From an uncultured Pelagibacteraceae bacterium (GTDB taxonomy: Bacteria > Pseudomonadota > Alphaproteobacteria > Pelagibacterales > Pelagibacteraceae): a stretch of 64,000 nt of DNA. Below the pieces are notes generated by a model that was given only the letters and a program-made list of their open reading frames with translations, had not been told where the DNA came from and did not search any database. Shown piece after piece: positions 1-9,316 of the stretch. The stretch spans positions 1 through 64,000 of the forward strand of contig CACDUS010000002.1 of NCBI GenBank assembly GCA_902555945.1, written 5' to 3'. Within the stretch, counting starts at the first letter, position 1; the number at the start of each line of letters is the position of its first letter. The position numbers were made by a program, and so were the translations under genes.

Positions 1-599
1 CTCATTGCAATGCAGGTTGGCTTGCAACAATAAATTGGGGTACTGCAACTTCACCAATTTATCATGCACATAAAAAAGGAATTCCAGTTCATGTCTGGGC
101 CGATGAAACAAGACCAAGAAATCAAGGTGCAAACTTAACTTCATATGAGTTAAATGAAGAAGGAATTAAGAACACAATCATAGCTGATAACACTGGTGGA
201 ATTTTAATGCAAAGAGGTGAGGTTGATATGTGTATTGTTGGAACAGATAGAACTTTAGCAAATGGAGATGTGTGTAATAAAGTTGGAACTTATTTAAAAG
301 CATTAGCCGCATATGATAACAATATTCCATTTTATGTAGCGTTACCAAGTTCCACGATTGATTGGGACATCAAAAATCACAAAGATATTCCAATTGAGGA
401 GAGAAATTCTGAGGAATTATCACATATGGAAGGATTAGATGAAAAAGGAAACATTATAAAAGTATTAATATATCCAAAAAAAAGTAAAGCTATGAATTTA
501 GCTTTCGATGTAACACCTGCAAAGTATGTGACAGGATTGATTACAGAAAAAGGTATTTGTGAAGCATCATCAGAGGGTTTAAAGAAATTATTTAAATGA
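1..599 (+). CDS. mtnA: S-methyl-5-thioribose-1-phosphate isomerase, C-terminal part (truncated by window start)
   Basis: Open frame from nt 3 reads [50 protein letters not shown]...; the track ORF at 207 is an internal Met. Matches the eIF2B-like MtnA family. Confidence 0.93.
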   Translation, partial: HCNAGWLATINWGTATSPIYHAHKKGIPVHVWADETRPRNQGANLTSYELNEEGIKNTIIADNTGGILMQRGEVDMCIVGTDRTLANGDVCNKVGTYLKALAAYDNNIPFYVALPSSTIDWDIKNHKDIPIEERNSEELSHMEGLDEKGNIIKVLIYPKKSKAMNLAFDVTPAKYVTGLITEKGICEASSEGLKKLFK

Positions 600-1261
600 A
601 AAATATAAAAGAAAGAGAAGAGGTTATTGAATATTCAATTAAACTTAACACTACTAACTTATCTCCATTAAGATCAGGAAATATATCAGTTAGAGGAATA
701 GAGGATGGTATTGAAGGTTTTTTTATTACACCCTCAGGTAAAAAATATGAATCACTGAAGCCTGAAGATATTGTGTTTTTATCCTTAACGGAGGAAAAGG
801 ATTTTTTATCTTGGTTTAATTCAGGCAAGAATCCTTCATCGGAGTGGAGATTTCATCAAGATATTTACAAGAATAAATGGCAAGCAAAAGCAATTGTGCA
901 CGCTCACTCACCTCATGCCTCAGCTGTTTCGACTCATGGAAAATCAATTCCTGCTTTTCACTATATGATCGCTCTTGCTGGAGGTGAAGATATAAGATGT
1001 TCTGAATATGCAACCTTTGGTACTCACGAACTTTCAATGAATATTGTTAAAGCTTTAAAAGATAGAAAGGCATGTCTTATGTCAAACCACGGTCAGGTTG
1101 CATTTGGAGAAAATTTATCCAAAGCTTTTGAACTTGCACAAGAAGTAGAAAATATTTGCCAACAATATATTATTGCTTTAAAGATGGGAGAGCCCAAGAT
1201 TCTTTCTTTTGCAGAAATGAAAAAAATCTTGGAAAAAGTTAAAAATTATAAAAGTGGATAA
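596..1261 (+). CDS. Class II (FucA-like) aldolase; candidate 5-(methylthio)ribulose-1-P / 5-deoxyribulose-1-P aldolase
   Basis: [54 protein letters not shown] motifs of the L-fuculose-phosphate aldolase family; overlaps the mtnA stop. Confidence 0.85.
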   Translation: MKNIKEREEVIEYSIKLNTTNLSPLRSGNISVRGIEDGIEGFFITPSGKKYESLKPEDIVFLSLTEEKDFLSWFNSGKNPSSEWRFHQDIYKNKWQAKAIVHAHSPHASAVSTHGKSIPAFHYMIALAGGEDIRCSEYATFGTHELSMNIVKALKDRKACLMSNHGQVAFGENLSKAFELAQEVENICQQYIIALKMGEPKILSFAEMKKILEKVKNYKSG

Positions 1262-1266
1262 TTTTT

Positions 1267-2307
1267 ATGATAAAAGTTGGGGAGCACATCACTTTAGATA
1301 TCATTGGGACTGATAAAGAATATGATCCCTTTGTATATGAAAGAGTAATTAACGAAATTGCAAAAGCTGCAAAAGTTACAATATTAAATATATCTAAATA
1401 TAAGTTTGAACCTCAAGGTTTCACAATTTTAGCTCTATTAGCTGAAAGTCATATAAGTTTTCATACCTTTCCAGAAAAAGGTATAATTAGTTTTGATTTT
1501 TTTACTTGTGGAAAAATTAGCCCTTCTGTTGCTATTGATATAGTTAAAAAAGAGTTTAAACATAAAAGAATAGTTAAAAAAGAGTTTAATAGAGACACAA
1601 GATCTCTTTACCACGATATTTATAGCTCACCTGGATTACAAAAATCTTATGTAGTTAATGATGTTTTAGAAGATTTTAAATCTAAAGTTGGTCAACATAT
1701 AGAAATTTTAGATTTAGAACAATTTGGAAAATCATTATTTATAGATGGAGAAATTCAAGTTGCTTCAACTGATGAACATCTTTACAGTTCAACCTTTGTA
1801 GGGTCAGGATTGAAACTAAACAAATCAAATGAAAGAGCAGCTATTATTGGCGGTGGAGATGGTGGAGTTGCAAGAGAATGTATATCAAAAAAATTTAATT
1901 TTATTGACTGGTATGAACTTGATCCTGAAGTTGTAGAAGTTTGTAATAAACACTTAGGTGACATAGGAAAAAAAGCTACAGAAAAAAATTCTGTTAAGTG
2001 TGTGTGGGGAGATGCATTTGAAAGTATTAAATCAGTTAAAGAAGATACATATGATCATATTTTTGTTGATCTAAACGATGATCAGTTTTGTATAGATTTA
2101 GCTGCAAAAAATATGGATTCACTTGTTAGAATTTTAAAACCCAAGGGTGTAATTACTGCTCAAGTAGGTAGTCAGGATAAAAAACCCCAACAAGTTGAAA
2201 ACTGGTTAAATGTTTTTCACCATCATTTTGGAAATACCAAATTATCAAGGGTTTATGTGCCTAGTTTTGATTGTTCTTGGAATTTTTCTTCCTCAATAAA
2301 TCATTAA
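1267..2307 (+). CDS. Fused S-adenosylmethionine decarboxylase (SpeD) - spermidine synthase (SpeE)
   Basis: N-terminus has AESHISFHTFPEKG...FTCG (pyruvoyl AdoMetDC processing site); C-terminus has GGGDGG and ELDPEVVEVC (spermidine synthase). One continuous ORF. Confidence 0.88.
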   Translation: MIKVGEHITLDIIGTDKEYDPFVYERVINEIAKAAKVTILNISKYKFEPQGFTILALLAESHISFHTFPEKGIISFDFFTCGKISPSVAIDIVKKEFKHKRIVKKEFNRDTRSLYHDIYSSPGLQKSYVVNDVLEDFKSKVGQHIEILDLEQFGKSLFIDGEIQVASTDEHLYSSTFVGSGLKLNKSNERAAIIGGGDGGVARECISKKFNFIDWYELDPEVVEVCNKHLGDIGKKATEKNSVKCVWGDAFESIKSVKEDTYDHIFVDLNDDQFCIDLAAKNMDSLVRILKPKGVITAQVGSQDKKPQQVENWLNVFHHHFGNTKLSRVYVPSFDCSWNFSSSINH

Positions 2308-2364
2308 TTTTTTCTTTTTTATATCTCTAATTTATGAAATACTATTTTTTTATTAAAGGAGAGA

Positions 2365-3195
2365 ATGATGAATATATTTAAAAAAACAATTTTTTCAGTT
2401 TTACTTTCTTTATTGGTAATGGGCAATGTTCATGCTGATAAAATAAGAATTGGAACTGAAGGCGCTTACCCTCCATGGAATTCAAAAGATGAATCTGGTA
2501 AATTAATTGGATTTGAAGTTGAGTTAGCTTGGACACTTTGCAGATACATTGGTGAACAATGTACGATCGTAGAACAAGACTGGGATGGAATGATACCAGC
2601 TCTAATTATGAGAAAATTCGATGCAATAATGGCAGGAATGTCAATTACTGCAGAAAGACAAAAAGCAATTAGCTTTTCTCAAGGTTATGCTGATGAAGTT
2701 GCATCTTTAGCAGTTATGAAAGGCTCTAGTCTTGAAGGTTTAGATACTCCAGCTGGAATTAATTTAACTAAACCTAACGCAGCTGCAAAAAAAGCTTTAA
2801 AAACTCTTACAGCAGCATTAGCAGGTAAAACTGTTTGTGTTCAAACAGCTACAATTCACCAAAACTTTTTAGACTCAGGTGATGTTGGAAAAGTAAATGT
2901 AAGAACTTACAAAACACAAGATGAAGTTAATCTAGATTTAGCATCAGGACGATGTGATGCTGCATTAGCTGCTGCAGTTGCATTTAGTGATTATGCAGAA
3001 AAATCTGGTAAACCAGTTGTCTTAACTGGACCAACTTTTTCAGGTGGTGCATTTGGAAACGGTGTAGGTGTTGGTATTAGAAAAGATGATACTGAACTTT
3101 TGAAAAAGTTTAACGCTGCAATTAATAAAGCGAGAAAGAACGGAGATATTAGTAGAATAGCTACTAAGTGGTTCGGCTTCGACGCTTCTATGTAA
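2365..3195 (+). CDS. Amino-acid-type ABC transporter substrate-binding protein (family 3 SBP)
   Basis: Signal peptide; RIGTEGAYPPWNSKDESGKLIGFEVELAWTLC; downstream HisQ/HisM-type permeases. Confidence 0.92.
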   Translation: MMNIFKKTIFSVLLSLLVMGNVHADKIRIGTEGAYPPWNSKDESGKLIGFEVELAWTLCRYIGEQCTIVEQDWDGMIPALIMRKFDAIMAGMSITAERQKAISFSQGYADEVASLAVMKGSSLEGLDTPAGINLTKPNAAAKKALKTLTAALAGKTVCVQTATIHQNFLDSGDVGKVNVRTYKTQDEVNLDLASGRCDAALAAAVAFSDYAEKSGKPVVLTGPTFSGGAFGNGVGVGIRKDDTELLKKFNAAINKARKNGDISRIATKWFGFDASM

Positions 3196-3209
3196 TTCAA
3201 TTTTAGATT

Positions 3210-3234
3210 TGGCGACTATCATGTATAGTCGCCA
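3210..3234 (+). promoter_or_regulatory. Intercistronic hairpin between SBP and permease genes
   Basis: Perfect 10-bp inverted repeat TGGCGACTAT-catgt-ATAGTCGCCA. Confidence 0.75.
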
Positions 3235-3240
3235 GTCTGT

Positions 3241-3933
3241 ATGGAACTTCTAGCTTTTGGAGATACTGGTTGGGGTGACGAGTTATTTCGTGCAACCCTA
3301 ATGACAATAGCTGTATCAATTACAGCAATGTTAATAGGTTTTAGTTTTGCTGCAATTTTTACCCCATTAAAATTATCTAAATTTAAATCACTTAATCTAA
3401 TTGCAAATATTTACACAACAGTCATTAGAGGAGTGCCTGAACTTTTAGTAATATACTTATTCTTTTTTGGAGGTAGTGGAGCAATTATGTTTGTAGCCTC
3501 CATGTTTGGTTACAATGAGTACATAGAAATAAATGCATTTGTAACCGGCTCATTTGCTATTGGTATAATTTCTGGCGCTTATTCTACAGAAGTTTTTAGA
3601 GGAGCAATTCAATCAATTGATAAAGGACAATTCGAGGCAGCAAAAGTTTTAGGTTTTAGTAAATTTAAACAGTTTTATAAGATTATTCTTCCTCAAATGC
3701 TAAGACTTGCAATTCCTAATTTAAGCAATGTTTGGCAAATTACACTTAAAGATACATCATTAATTTCAGTTACGGGTTTAGTCGAAATTATGAGACAATC
3801 TTATATTGCCGCTGGATCTACAAGAGATCCATTATTTTTTTATTCTTTTGCAGCAGTTTTATATTTATTGCTAACATTCTTAAGCATGAAATTAATCAAT
3901 AAATTAGAAGTTAAATATAGCAGGGGGTATTGA
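3241..3933 (+). CDS. Amino-acid ABC transporter permease (HisQ-like)
   Basis: HisM/HisQ/GlnP-type signature (GAYSTEVFRGAIQSIDKGQFEAAKVLG). Confidence 0.9.
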   Translation: MELLAFGDTGWGDELFRATLMTIAVSITAMLIGFSFAAIFTPLKLSKFKSLNLIANIYTTVIRGVPELLVIYLFFFGGSGAIMFVASMFGYNEYIEINAFVTGSFAIGIISGAYSTEVFRGAIQSIDKGQFEAAKVLGFSKFKQFYKIILPQMLRLAIPNLSNVWQITLKDTSLISVTGLVEIMRQSYIAAGSTRDPLFFYSFAAVLYLLLTFLSMKLINKLEVKYSRGY

Positions 3934-4607
3934 TGGATTTTGAATTAATGATCAATAGTTTTCCAAAATTATTAAATGCTGCTGTAATTACTTTAAAACT
4001 TCTGTCAGTTTCTTTAATTGTCGGATTATTCATTGGTCTTTTGTTTGCAATTTTAAGATTAAATAAAAATGTTTTTATAAATAAATTTGCATATGGATAT
4101 TCATACGTTTTTAGAGGTACTCCACTTCTAGTACAGATATTCATTATTTATTTTGGATTAGGTCAAATTGAATATTTAAGATCAACATTTTTATGGGTAA
4201 TTTTAAAAGAACCTTATTGGTGTGCAATTATAGCTTTTGCATTAAACACTGGTGCTTACACATCTGAAATTTTAAGATCAGCTTTTCAAACAATTAAACC
4301 TGGTATAATTGAAGCTGGTCAAAGTCTAGGTATATCTAGCAAGATTATTTTCTATAAAATTCAAATTCCAATAGCAATTAGACAATCGTTACCAGCATAT
4401 GGAAATGAAATTATTTTGATGATGAAAGGCACCTCTCTAGCGAGCACGGTTACTATTATGGATTTAACTGGTGTTGCGAAATATATAATTTCAACCACTT
4501 TTAAACCAATAGAGGTATTTATTGTTGCAGGCGGAATATATTTATTTATGACTTTTATAATCCACAATCTGATAAAATTTTTAGAAAAAAAATACAGTTT
4601 TAATTAA
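3930..4607 (+). CDS. Amino-acid ABC transporter permease (HisM-like)
   Basis: GAYTSEILRSAFQTIKPGIIEAGQSLG; overlaps previous permease by 4 nt. Confidence 0.9.
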   Translation: MMDFELMINSFPKLLNAAVITLKLLSVSLIVGLFIGLLFAILRLNKNVFINKFAYGYSYVFRGTPLLVQIFIIYFGLGQIEYLRSTFLWVILKEPYWCAIIAFALNTGAYTSEILRSAFQTIKPGIIEAGQSLGISSKIIFYKIQIPIAIRQSLPAYGNEIILMMKGTSLASTVTIMDLTGVAKYIISTTFKPIEVFIVAGGIYLFMTFIIHNLIKFLEKKYSFN

Positions 4608-5755
4608 AGTATAACTAAATCTAGTTTTTGTTTACCAAGTCTTTCATTTCCTTTATCTGTAACCAAGTAAGTTTCCCCTAAATTCATTGCTAAACCATTA
4701 TCAGAGTCCATCAATATCATGTGCATAAAGAAAACATTTCCAGGTTCAATAGTATATGGATTACCTGTATATAGCATTGGCCAATCCATCCAATTAGGAG
4801 AGAATGTAGTTCCCAAAGAATAACCACATGCATTCATTCTAGCTTTATTGAAACCAAGATCATCAAAAGTTTTTGCGTGGGCATCGAAAACTTCTCCAAT
4901 CTTATTTCCTGGAATTAATTTATTTTCACAGTTCTTTAATGCTTCAACACAAGCTTCATGCATTTTATGATGTTTAGGATCTGCTTTACCTATAGGAATA
5001 GTTCTGAACATTGCTGAATGATAATGCCTGTAAGTTCCGGCCCATTCTACAGTTAATTGATCTTGATTATTTAAAATTTGTTTTTCTGCTTGATAACGAC
5101 AAAGAAGAGCATTTTTTCCTGAGCCAATAATAAATTCATTTGCAGGATAATCGCCACCTCCTTCGAATATAACTCTATTCATTTCAGCTAATATCTTAGA
5201 CTCACTAACACCAGATTTAGCGTGTTTCCATACTTCATCTAAAGCTTTATCAGCAAGTTCTGCAGCTTTTTTTACATAAACAATTTCTTCTTTGGATTTA
5301 ACTACTCTTAACTGTGTAATTAAGTCAGATTTATCTTCAACAGCACAATAGTTTTCTAAAGATTTGTTAAGTCTTAAAGCATTACGTCCAGTTAAACCGT
5401 ATGCTTCATATTCAACTCCCAATTTTTTTCCTTTTAGATTTAATTCTTCTAAAATAACTTTAAGATCATCAGTTGGGTTTGAACCATCTTTATCAACCCA
5501 AATTCTAATATCTTCTATGTTCGAAGTATTTTGTGCTTGTCTTAAATCAGGAGCCCTAGTTAGTAATATTGTGTTTCCATTTTTATCCAAAATTAATGTT
5601 TGGAAAAAAACATATCCAAAGGTGTCGTATCCTGTTAACCAATACATTGACTCTTGTCTAAACATTAAAAGAGCATCTATATTTTGCTTTTTCATTGAAT
5701 TTAAAACTTTAGATTTTCTTAATTTAAATTCTTCTTCTGAAAAATGAAGTCCCAT
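4604..5755 (-). CDS. M24 family (Xaa-Pro peptidase/creatinase-like) metallohydrolase
   Basis: Creatinase N-terminal domain plus pita-bread fold sequence (YPANEFIIGSGKNA, TVEWAGTYRHYHSAMFRT). Confidence 0.8.
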   Translation of the reverse strand: MGLHFSEEEFKLRKSKVLNSMKKQNIDALLMFRQESMYWLTGYDTFGYVFFQTLILDKNGNTILLTRAPDLRQAQNTSNIEDIRIWVDKDGSNPTDDLKVILEELNLKGKKLGVEYEAYGLTGRNALRLNKSLENYCAVEDKSDLITQLRVVKSKEEIVYVKKAAELADKALDEVWKHAKSGVSESKILAEMNRVIFEGGGDYPANEFIIGSGKNALLCRYQAEKQILNNQDQLTVEWAGTYRHYHSAMFRTIPIGKADPKHHKMHEACVEALKNCENKLIPGNKIGEVFDAHAKTFDDLGFNKARMNACGYSLGTTFSPNWMDWPMLYTGNPYTIEPGNVFFMHMILMDSDNGLAMNLGETYLVTDKGNERLGKQKLDLVIL

Positions 5756-6145
5756 TTAATAATTAGTGTACTCTTTAATTTCTTTGATTGCTGATCCTGT
5801 ATGATTATTAATATCTAATTTAATTTTCGCACGATCATCATTCAAAAAATGGACATCTCTTGAAAGTTTAATAAATTTTTTTCCAAAATCCTTATCTTTT
5901 TCACATTGTCTTTTGTCATCTTCAATAACCCAAAGCTTAGCATTTATTTCTTTTAGCGACTGATAAAGATTATTGAGTTTGTCGTCAGACTTAATATTTT
6001 TTTCTAATTGATCTTTAAGAATAGAGTGTTCGTTGTTGATAAATTTTAACTTTTCAGGATCTTTTATTTTTTCCTGTTTAATCTCTAAAATTGAAATTTT
6101 ATCTAAAAGTTCTCCAATTGAAACCTCTACTATAATTTTATTCAT
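5756..6145 (-). CDS. DUF6165-like protein
   Basis: VSIGELLDKISILEIKQEKI...LWVIEDDKRQCEKDKDFGKKFI...NDDRAKIKLDIN pattern; just upstream of a glycosyltransferase. Confidence 0.65.
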   Translation of the reverse strand: MNKIIVEVSIGELLDKISILEIKQEKIKDPEKLKFINNEHSILKDQLEKNIKSDDKLNNLYQSLKEINAKLWVIEDDKRQCEKDKDFGKKFIKLSRDVHFLNDDRAKIKLDINNHTGSAIKEIKEYTNY

Positions 6146-6177
6146 AAAATTTAATACTGTGCTATCTTGTTATAAAT

Positions 6178-7119
6178 ATGTCTAATATTTTAATTATAAA
6201 ACACGGTTCATTAGGAGATATAGCCCAAGCAAGTGGTGCAATTCAAGATATATCTGAAAACCATAAAAATGATCAAATATTTCTGCTTACAACTAAACCT
6301 TACTTTGATTTATTTAAAAAAAATCCTTTTATTCATGAAGTGATTTTGGATAAGAGATTGCCTAGATATAATTTAATTTACCTATATCTTTTAATGCGAA
6401 AATTAAAGAAGCACAACTTCTCAAAAGTTTTTGATCTTCAAAATTCATCTAGAACTAATTTTTATAAGAACATTCTTTTCCCAAAAGCTGATAAAATAGT
6501 TTGGTCAAGTTCAGTCACAACGCTACCATCAGATCAAAATAAAGAAGAGTTTGATAAAATTTCAGTATTAGAAAGGTTTAACCATCAGCTAAAGGAATCT
6601 GACTTAAATACTTCACACACTTTAAAGCCAGACTTTAGTTGGGCTGCGACTGACATAAGTGAAATTAAAAATTTTTATAAACTTGATAAATATATTTTAT
6701 TATTTCCTTTTTGTTCACCACATTTGACTATAAAAAAATGGCCTCATTATAATAAACTTATTGAATTGATTTCTGGTAGATACGGTGATGAGTACAAAAT
6801 TGTAACTGCTCCTGGCCCATCGGAAATAAATGAGGCAAAAGATATAAATTCAATAGCATTATTGGATAACGGAAGAGCACTGGATATATCTCAATTAACT
6901 TCTTTAATCAAAGGAAGTTCATTTGTAGTTGCTAATGATACTGGTCCAGCTCACATTACAGCTCATGTAGGAGCCAAAGGTCTTACATTATTTGGTAAGC
7001 ACACAACTGCTTATAAAGTAAGTATTGAAAGAGAAAATTTTAAAGCGATTGAGGTTACAGACCTTAATAACTTAAGTGCTGAAAAAATTTTTGAGAGATT
7101 ATCTAATTCTTTATCTTAG
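6178..7119 (+). CDS. Glycosyltransferase family 9 (heptosyltransferase-like)
   Basis: IKHGSLGDIAQASGAIQDI N-terminus and FVVANDTGPAHITAHVGAKGLTLFG C-terminal motif. Confidence 0.88.
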   Translation: MSNILIIKHGSLGDIAQASGAIQDISENHKNDQIFLLTTKPYFDLFKKNPFIHEVILDKRLPRYNLIYLYLLMRKLKKHNFSKVFDLQNSSRTNFYKNILFPKADKIVWSSSVTTLPSDQNKEEFDKISVLERFNHQLKESDLNTSHTLKPDFSWAATDISEIKNFYKLDKYILLFPFCSPHLTIKKWPHYNKLIELISGRYGDEYKIVTAPGPSEINEAKDINSIALLDNGRALDISQLTSLIKGSSFVVANDTGPAHITAHVGAKGLTLFGKHTTAYKVSIERENFKAIEVTDLNNLSAEKIFERLSNSLS

Positions 7120-8182
7120 TTTTTTCTACCAATCTTAAAATGACAGGTACTATGAATAATATAAATAATAATCTTATAATATGATGAAAAGCAACAAAGT
7201 CTGGTTCCAAATCAAAAGCAATAGCGATAACAGCTACTTCATAAATTCCACCAGGACAGAAAGATAAAATCAAACTTAAAAAATTATTATCAACAAAAAA
7301 AGTTGCAATATAAGCAGCTACAAGGCCTAATAAAACTAAAAGTATAGTTGCAACTAATCCATGAAAAGAATTATTAGCCACTTCTTTAAATGTTTTATTA
7401 GCAAATCTACACCCAACCGATGCTCCTAAAATTAATAAACAAAAATTGATAGAGGCATCTGGTAATTTGTAAGAGGCAATATCAAATATTTGCAAGACAC
7501 CACTTGCAACTAACGTTCCTGAAAGAAGCGCAGCTGGAACTTTAAATTTATCAAAAAAGAATATGAATATTAAAGAAACAATTATTAATAAAACTAAATT
7601 CCAATGGTTTTGTGACATATAATCAAATTTTTCTAATTCCAAAGCCTCAGCCGGATAGAGACTTACAATTATAAAAGGGAACAGGGTTATTATAATAATT
7701 AATCTTATTAAGTGAGCAGTTGCAACTTGAGATAAATCTGATTTTTCATATTCAGCTAAAATCATTAAAGGGCCCAAGGCACCTGGAGCAGCTGAAAATA
7801 TAGATGTTTTTTCTTTATACGCTGAAAATTTTTGTAAATATTTTGAAACAATTAAGATACTAACAACAATATAAAAAAACATGATAACAGTTGTCCAAAT
7901 CCAATTAACCATTTGACTAAAAAGATTTTGATCAATGTAATTTCCAATATGAAGTCCTAAGATAATTAATATTGAGCTTAGAGCTATTTTTGGCATTAAA
8001 ACCTGAAAACCCTTTAGAGCAATTAATGACGTTGCAATCATTGGACCGATCATCCAAGCAAGAGGAATATTAAAAAAATCAGCTACAATTGCACTTGGAA
8101 TAGAAATTAGAATTACTATTAAGAATTTTTTTGTAAATAATTGACCTAGATTTTCTCGGTCAAAGTGAATCGCTTTTAACAT
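7103..8182 (-). CDS. AbrB-family (ammonia-monooxygenase-like) membrane protein
   Basis: Multiple TM helices, internal repeat, PGG(I/A)-type motifs (APGALGPLMILAE; FCPGGIYEVAVIAIAFDLEPDFVAFHHIIR). Confidence 0.75.
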   Translation of the reverse strand: MLKAIHFDRENLGQLFTKKFLIVILISIPSAIVADFFNIPLAWMIGPMIATSLIALKGFQVLMPKIALSSILIILGLHIGNYIDQNLFSQMVNWIWTTVIMFFYIVVSILIVSKYLQKFSAYKEKTSIFSAAPGALGPLMILAEYEKSDLSQVATAHLIRLIIIITLFPFIIVSLYPAEALELEKFDYMSQNHWNLVLLIIVSLIFIFFFDKFKVPAALLSGTLVASGVLQIFDIASYKLPDASINFCLLILGASVGCRFANKTFKEVANNSFHGLVATILLVLLGLVAAYIATFFVDNNFLSLILSFCPGGIYEVAVIAIAFDLEPDFVAFHHIIRLLFILFIVPVILRLVEKTKIKN

Positions 8183-8262
8183 GCATTCTATCTTTGGTTG
8201 TTGACTAGCTTACATAAAATATGTTTAATCCAAGACTTTAAATATAACAACGAGAGGAAATA

Positions 8263-9243
8263 ATGAAACTAATAAAATCTTTTTTTTCAGTTTTATTCTC
8301 AGCTCTTCTTTTATTTTCAACGACTACAGTAAACTCAATTGCAATTGAAAAATTACACTTTGTAATTGGTGGTGGTGCTGGTGGTGGTTGGGATGGAACT
8401 GCTAGAGGTACTGGAGAAGCTTTAACAAAAGCTGGCTTTTTAAAAAGCGCATCATTTGAAAATATGTCAGGTGGTGGTGGTGGTAAAGCATTAGCTTACA
8501 TGATTAATACTAAGCCTGAAAATACTATCTTAGTACAATCAACACCATTAGTTTTAAGATCAATTACAAGACACAAAGGTTATGTAAGTGGTAATGGAAC
8601 TTTATCTTATAAAGATGTTGTGCCTATTGCTGGAGTAATTGGTGACTACGGCGCAATCGCAGTTGCAAAAGACTCACCTTACAAAAACTTCCAAGATGTT
8701 GTTGATGCATACAAAGCAAACCCTAGTTCAATAAAAATGGCTGGTGGTTCTGTTAGAGGAAGTATGGACCATTTGATTGGTGCTTTAGCATTTCAAGCTG
8801 CTGGAGCAAATCCAAATGATGTAGCTTACATTCCTTACGATGCAGGTGGTAAAGCATTAGCTGGACTTTTATCTGGAGAAACACAGATTATTTCTACAGG
8901 TTTAGGTGAACTTATGGGAGCAAGAGACCAAGTAAGAATTATTGGTATTACTGCACCTGAAAGAGTTGCTGATGCACCAGATGCACCAACACTTAAAGAA
9001 CAAGGATATGATGTACAATTTGTTAACTGGAGAGGATTTTTTGGCCCTCCAGGTATGAGCAATAAAGACAAAAAAGCTATTGCTAAAATGCTAGGCGATG
9101 TACAAAAAACTCCTGAATGGGAAGAAGTAAGAGCAAGAAATGCTTGGGTTAATATTTATAACCCAGACAAAAAGTTTGTTAAGTTTTTAAAAACTCAAAC
9201 TAAAGAAATGACAGCTCTTATGAAAAAACTAGGAGTTATTTAA
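8263..9243 (+). CDS. tctC: Tripartite tricarboxylate transporter substrate-binding protein (TctC family)
   Basis: Signal peptide and TctC/Bug pattern (FVIGGGAGGGWDGTARGTGEALTKAG); followed by TctB and TctA. Confidence 0.88.
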   Translation: MKLIKSFFSVLFSALLLFSTTTVNSIAIEKLHFVIGGGAGGGWDGTARGTGEALTKAGFLKSASFENMSGGGGGKALAYMINTKPENTILVQSTPLVLRSITRHKGYVSGNGTLSYKDVVPIAGVIGDYGAIAVAKDSPYKNFQDVVDAYKANPSSIKMAGGSVRGSMDHLIGALAFQAAGANPNDVAYIPYDAGGKALAGLLSGETQIISTGLGELMGARDQVRIIGITAPERVADAPDAPTLKEQGYDVQFVNWRGFFGPPGMSNKDKKAIAKMLGDVQKTPEWEEVRARNAWVNIYNPDKKFVKFLKTQTKEMTALMKKLGVI

Positions 9244-9264
9244 TCCTTTTGGGTTAATTAATTT

Positions 9265-9316
9265 AAAGAGCAGTGAATATAAATACTACAAAAATTATAT
9301 CACTGCTCTTTTTTAT
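9265..9316 (+). terminator. Strong hairpin plus T-run after tctC, overlapping the tctB start codon
   Basis: AAAGAGCAGTGA-atataa...ttatat-TCACTGCTCTTT (12-bp perfect arms extended by 5 bp across one bulge), followed by TTTTTATTTTT. Confidence 0.75.

Noticed and set aside
592-1037. Minus-strand ORFs 592-828 and 816-1037
   Set aside because: Antisense to the well-supported class II aldolase; no recognisable domain.
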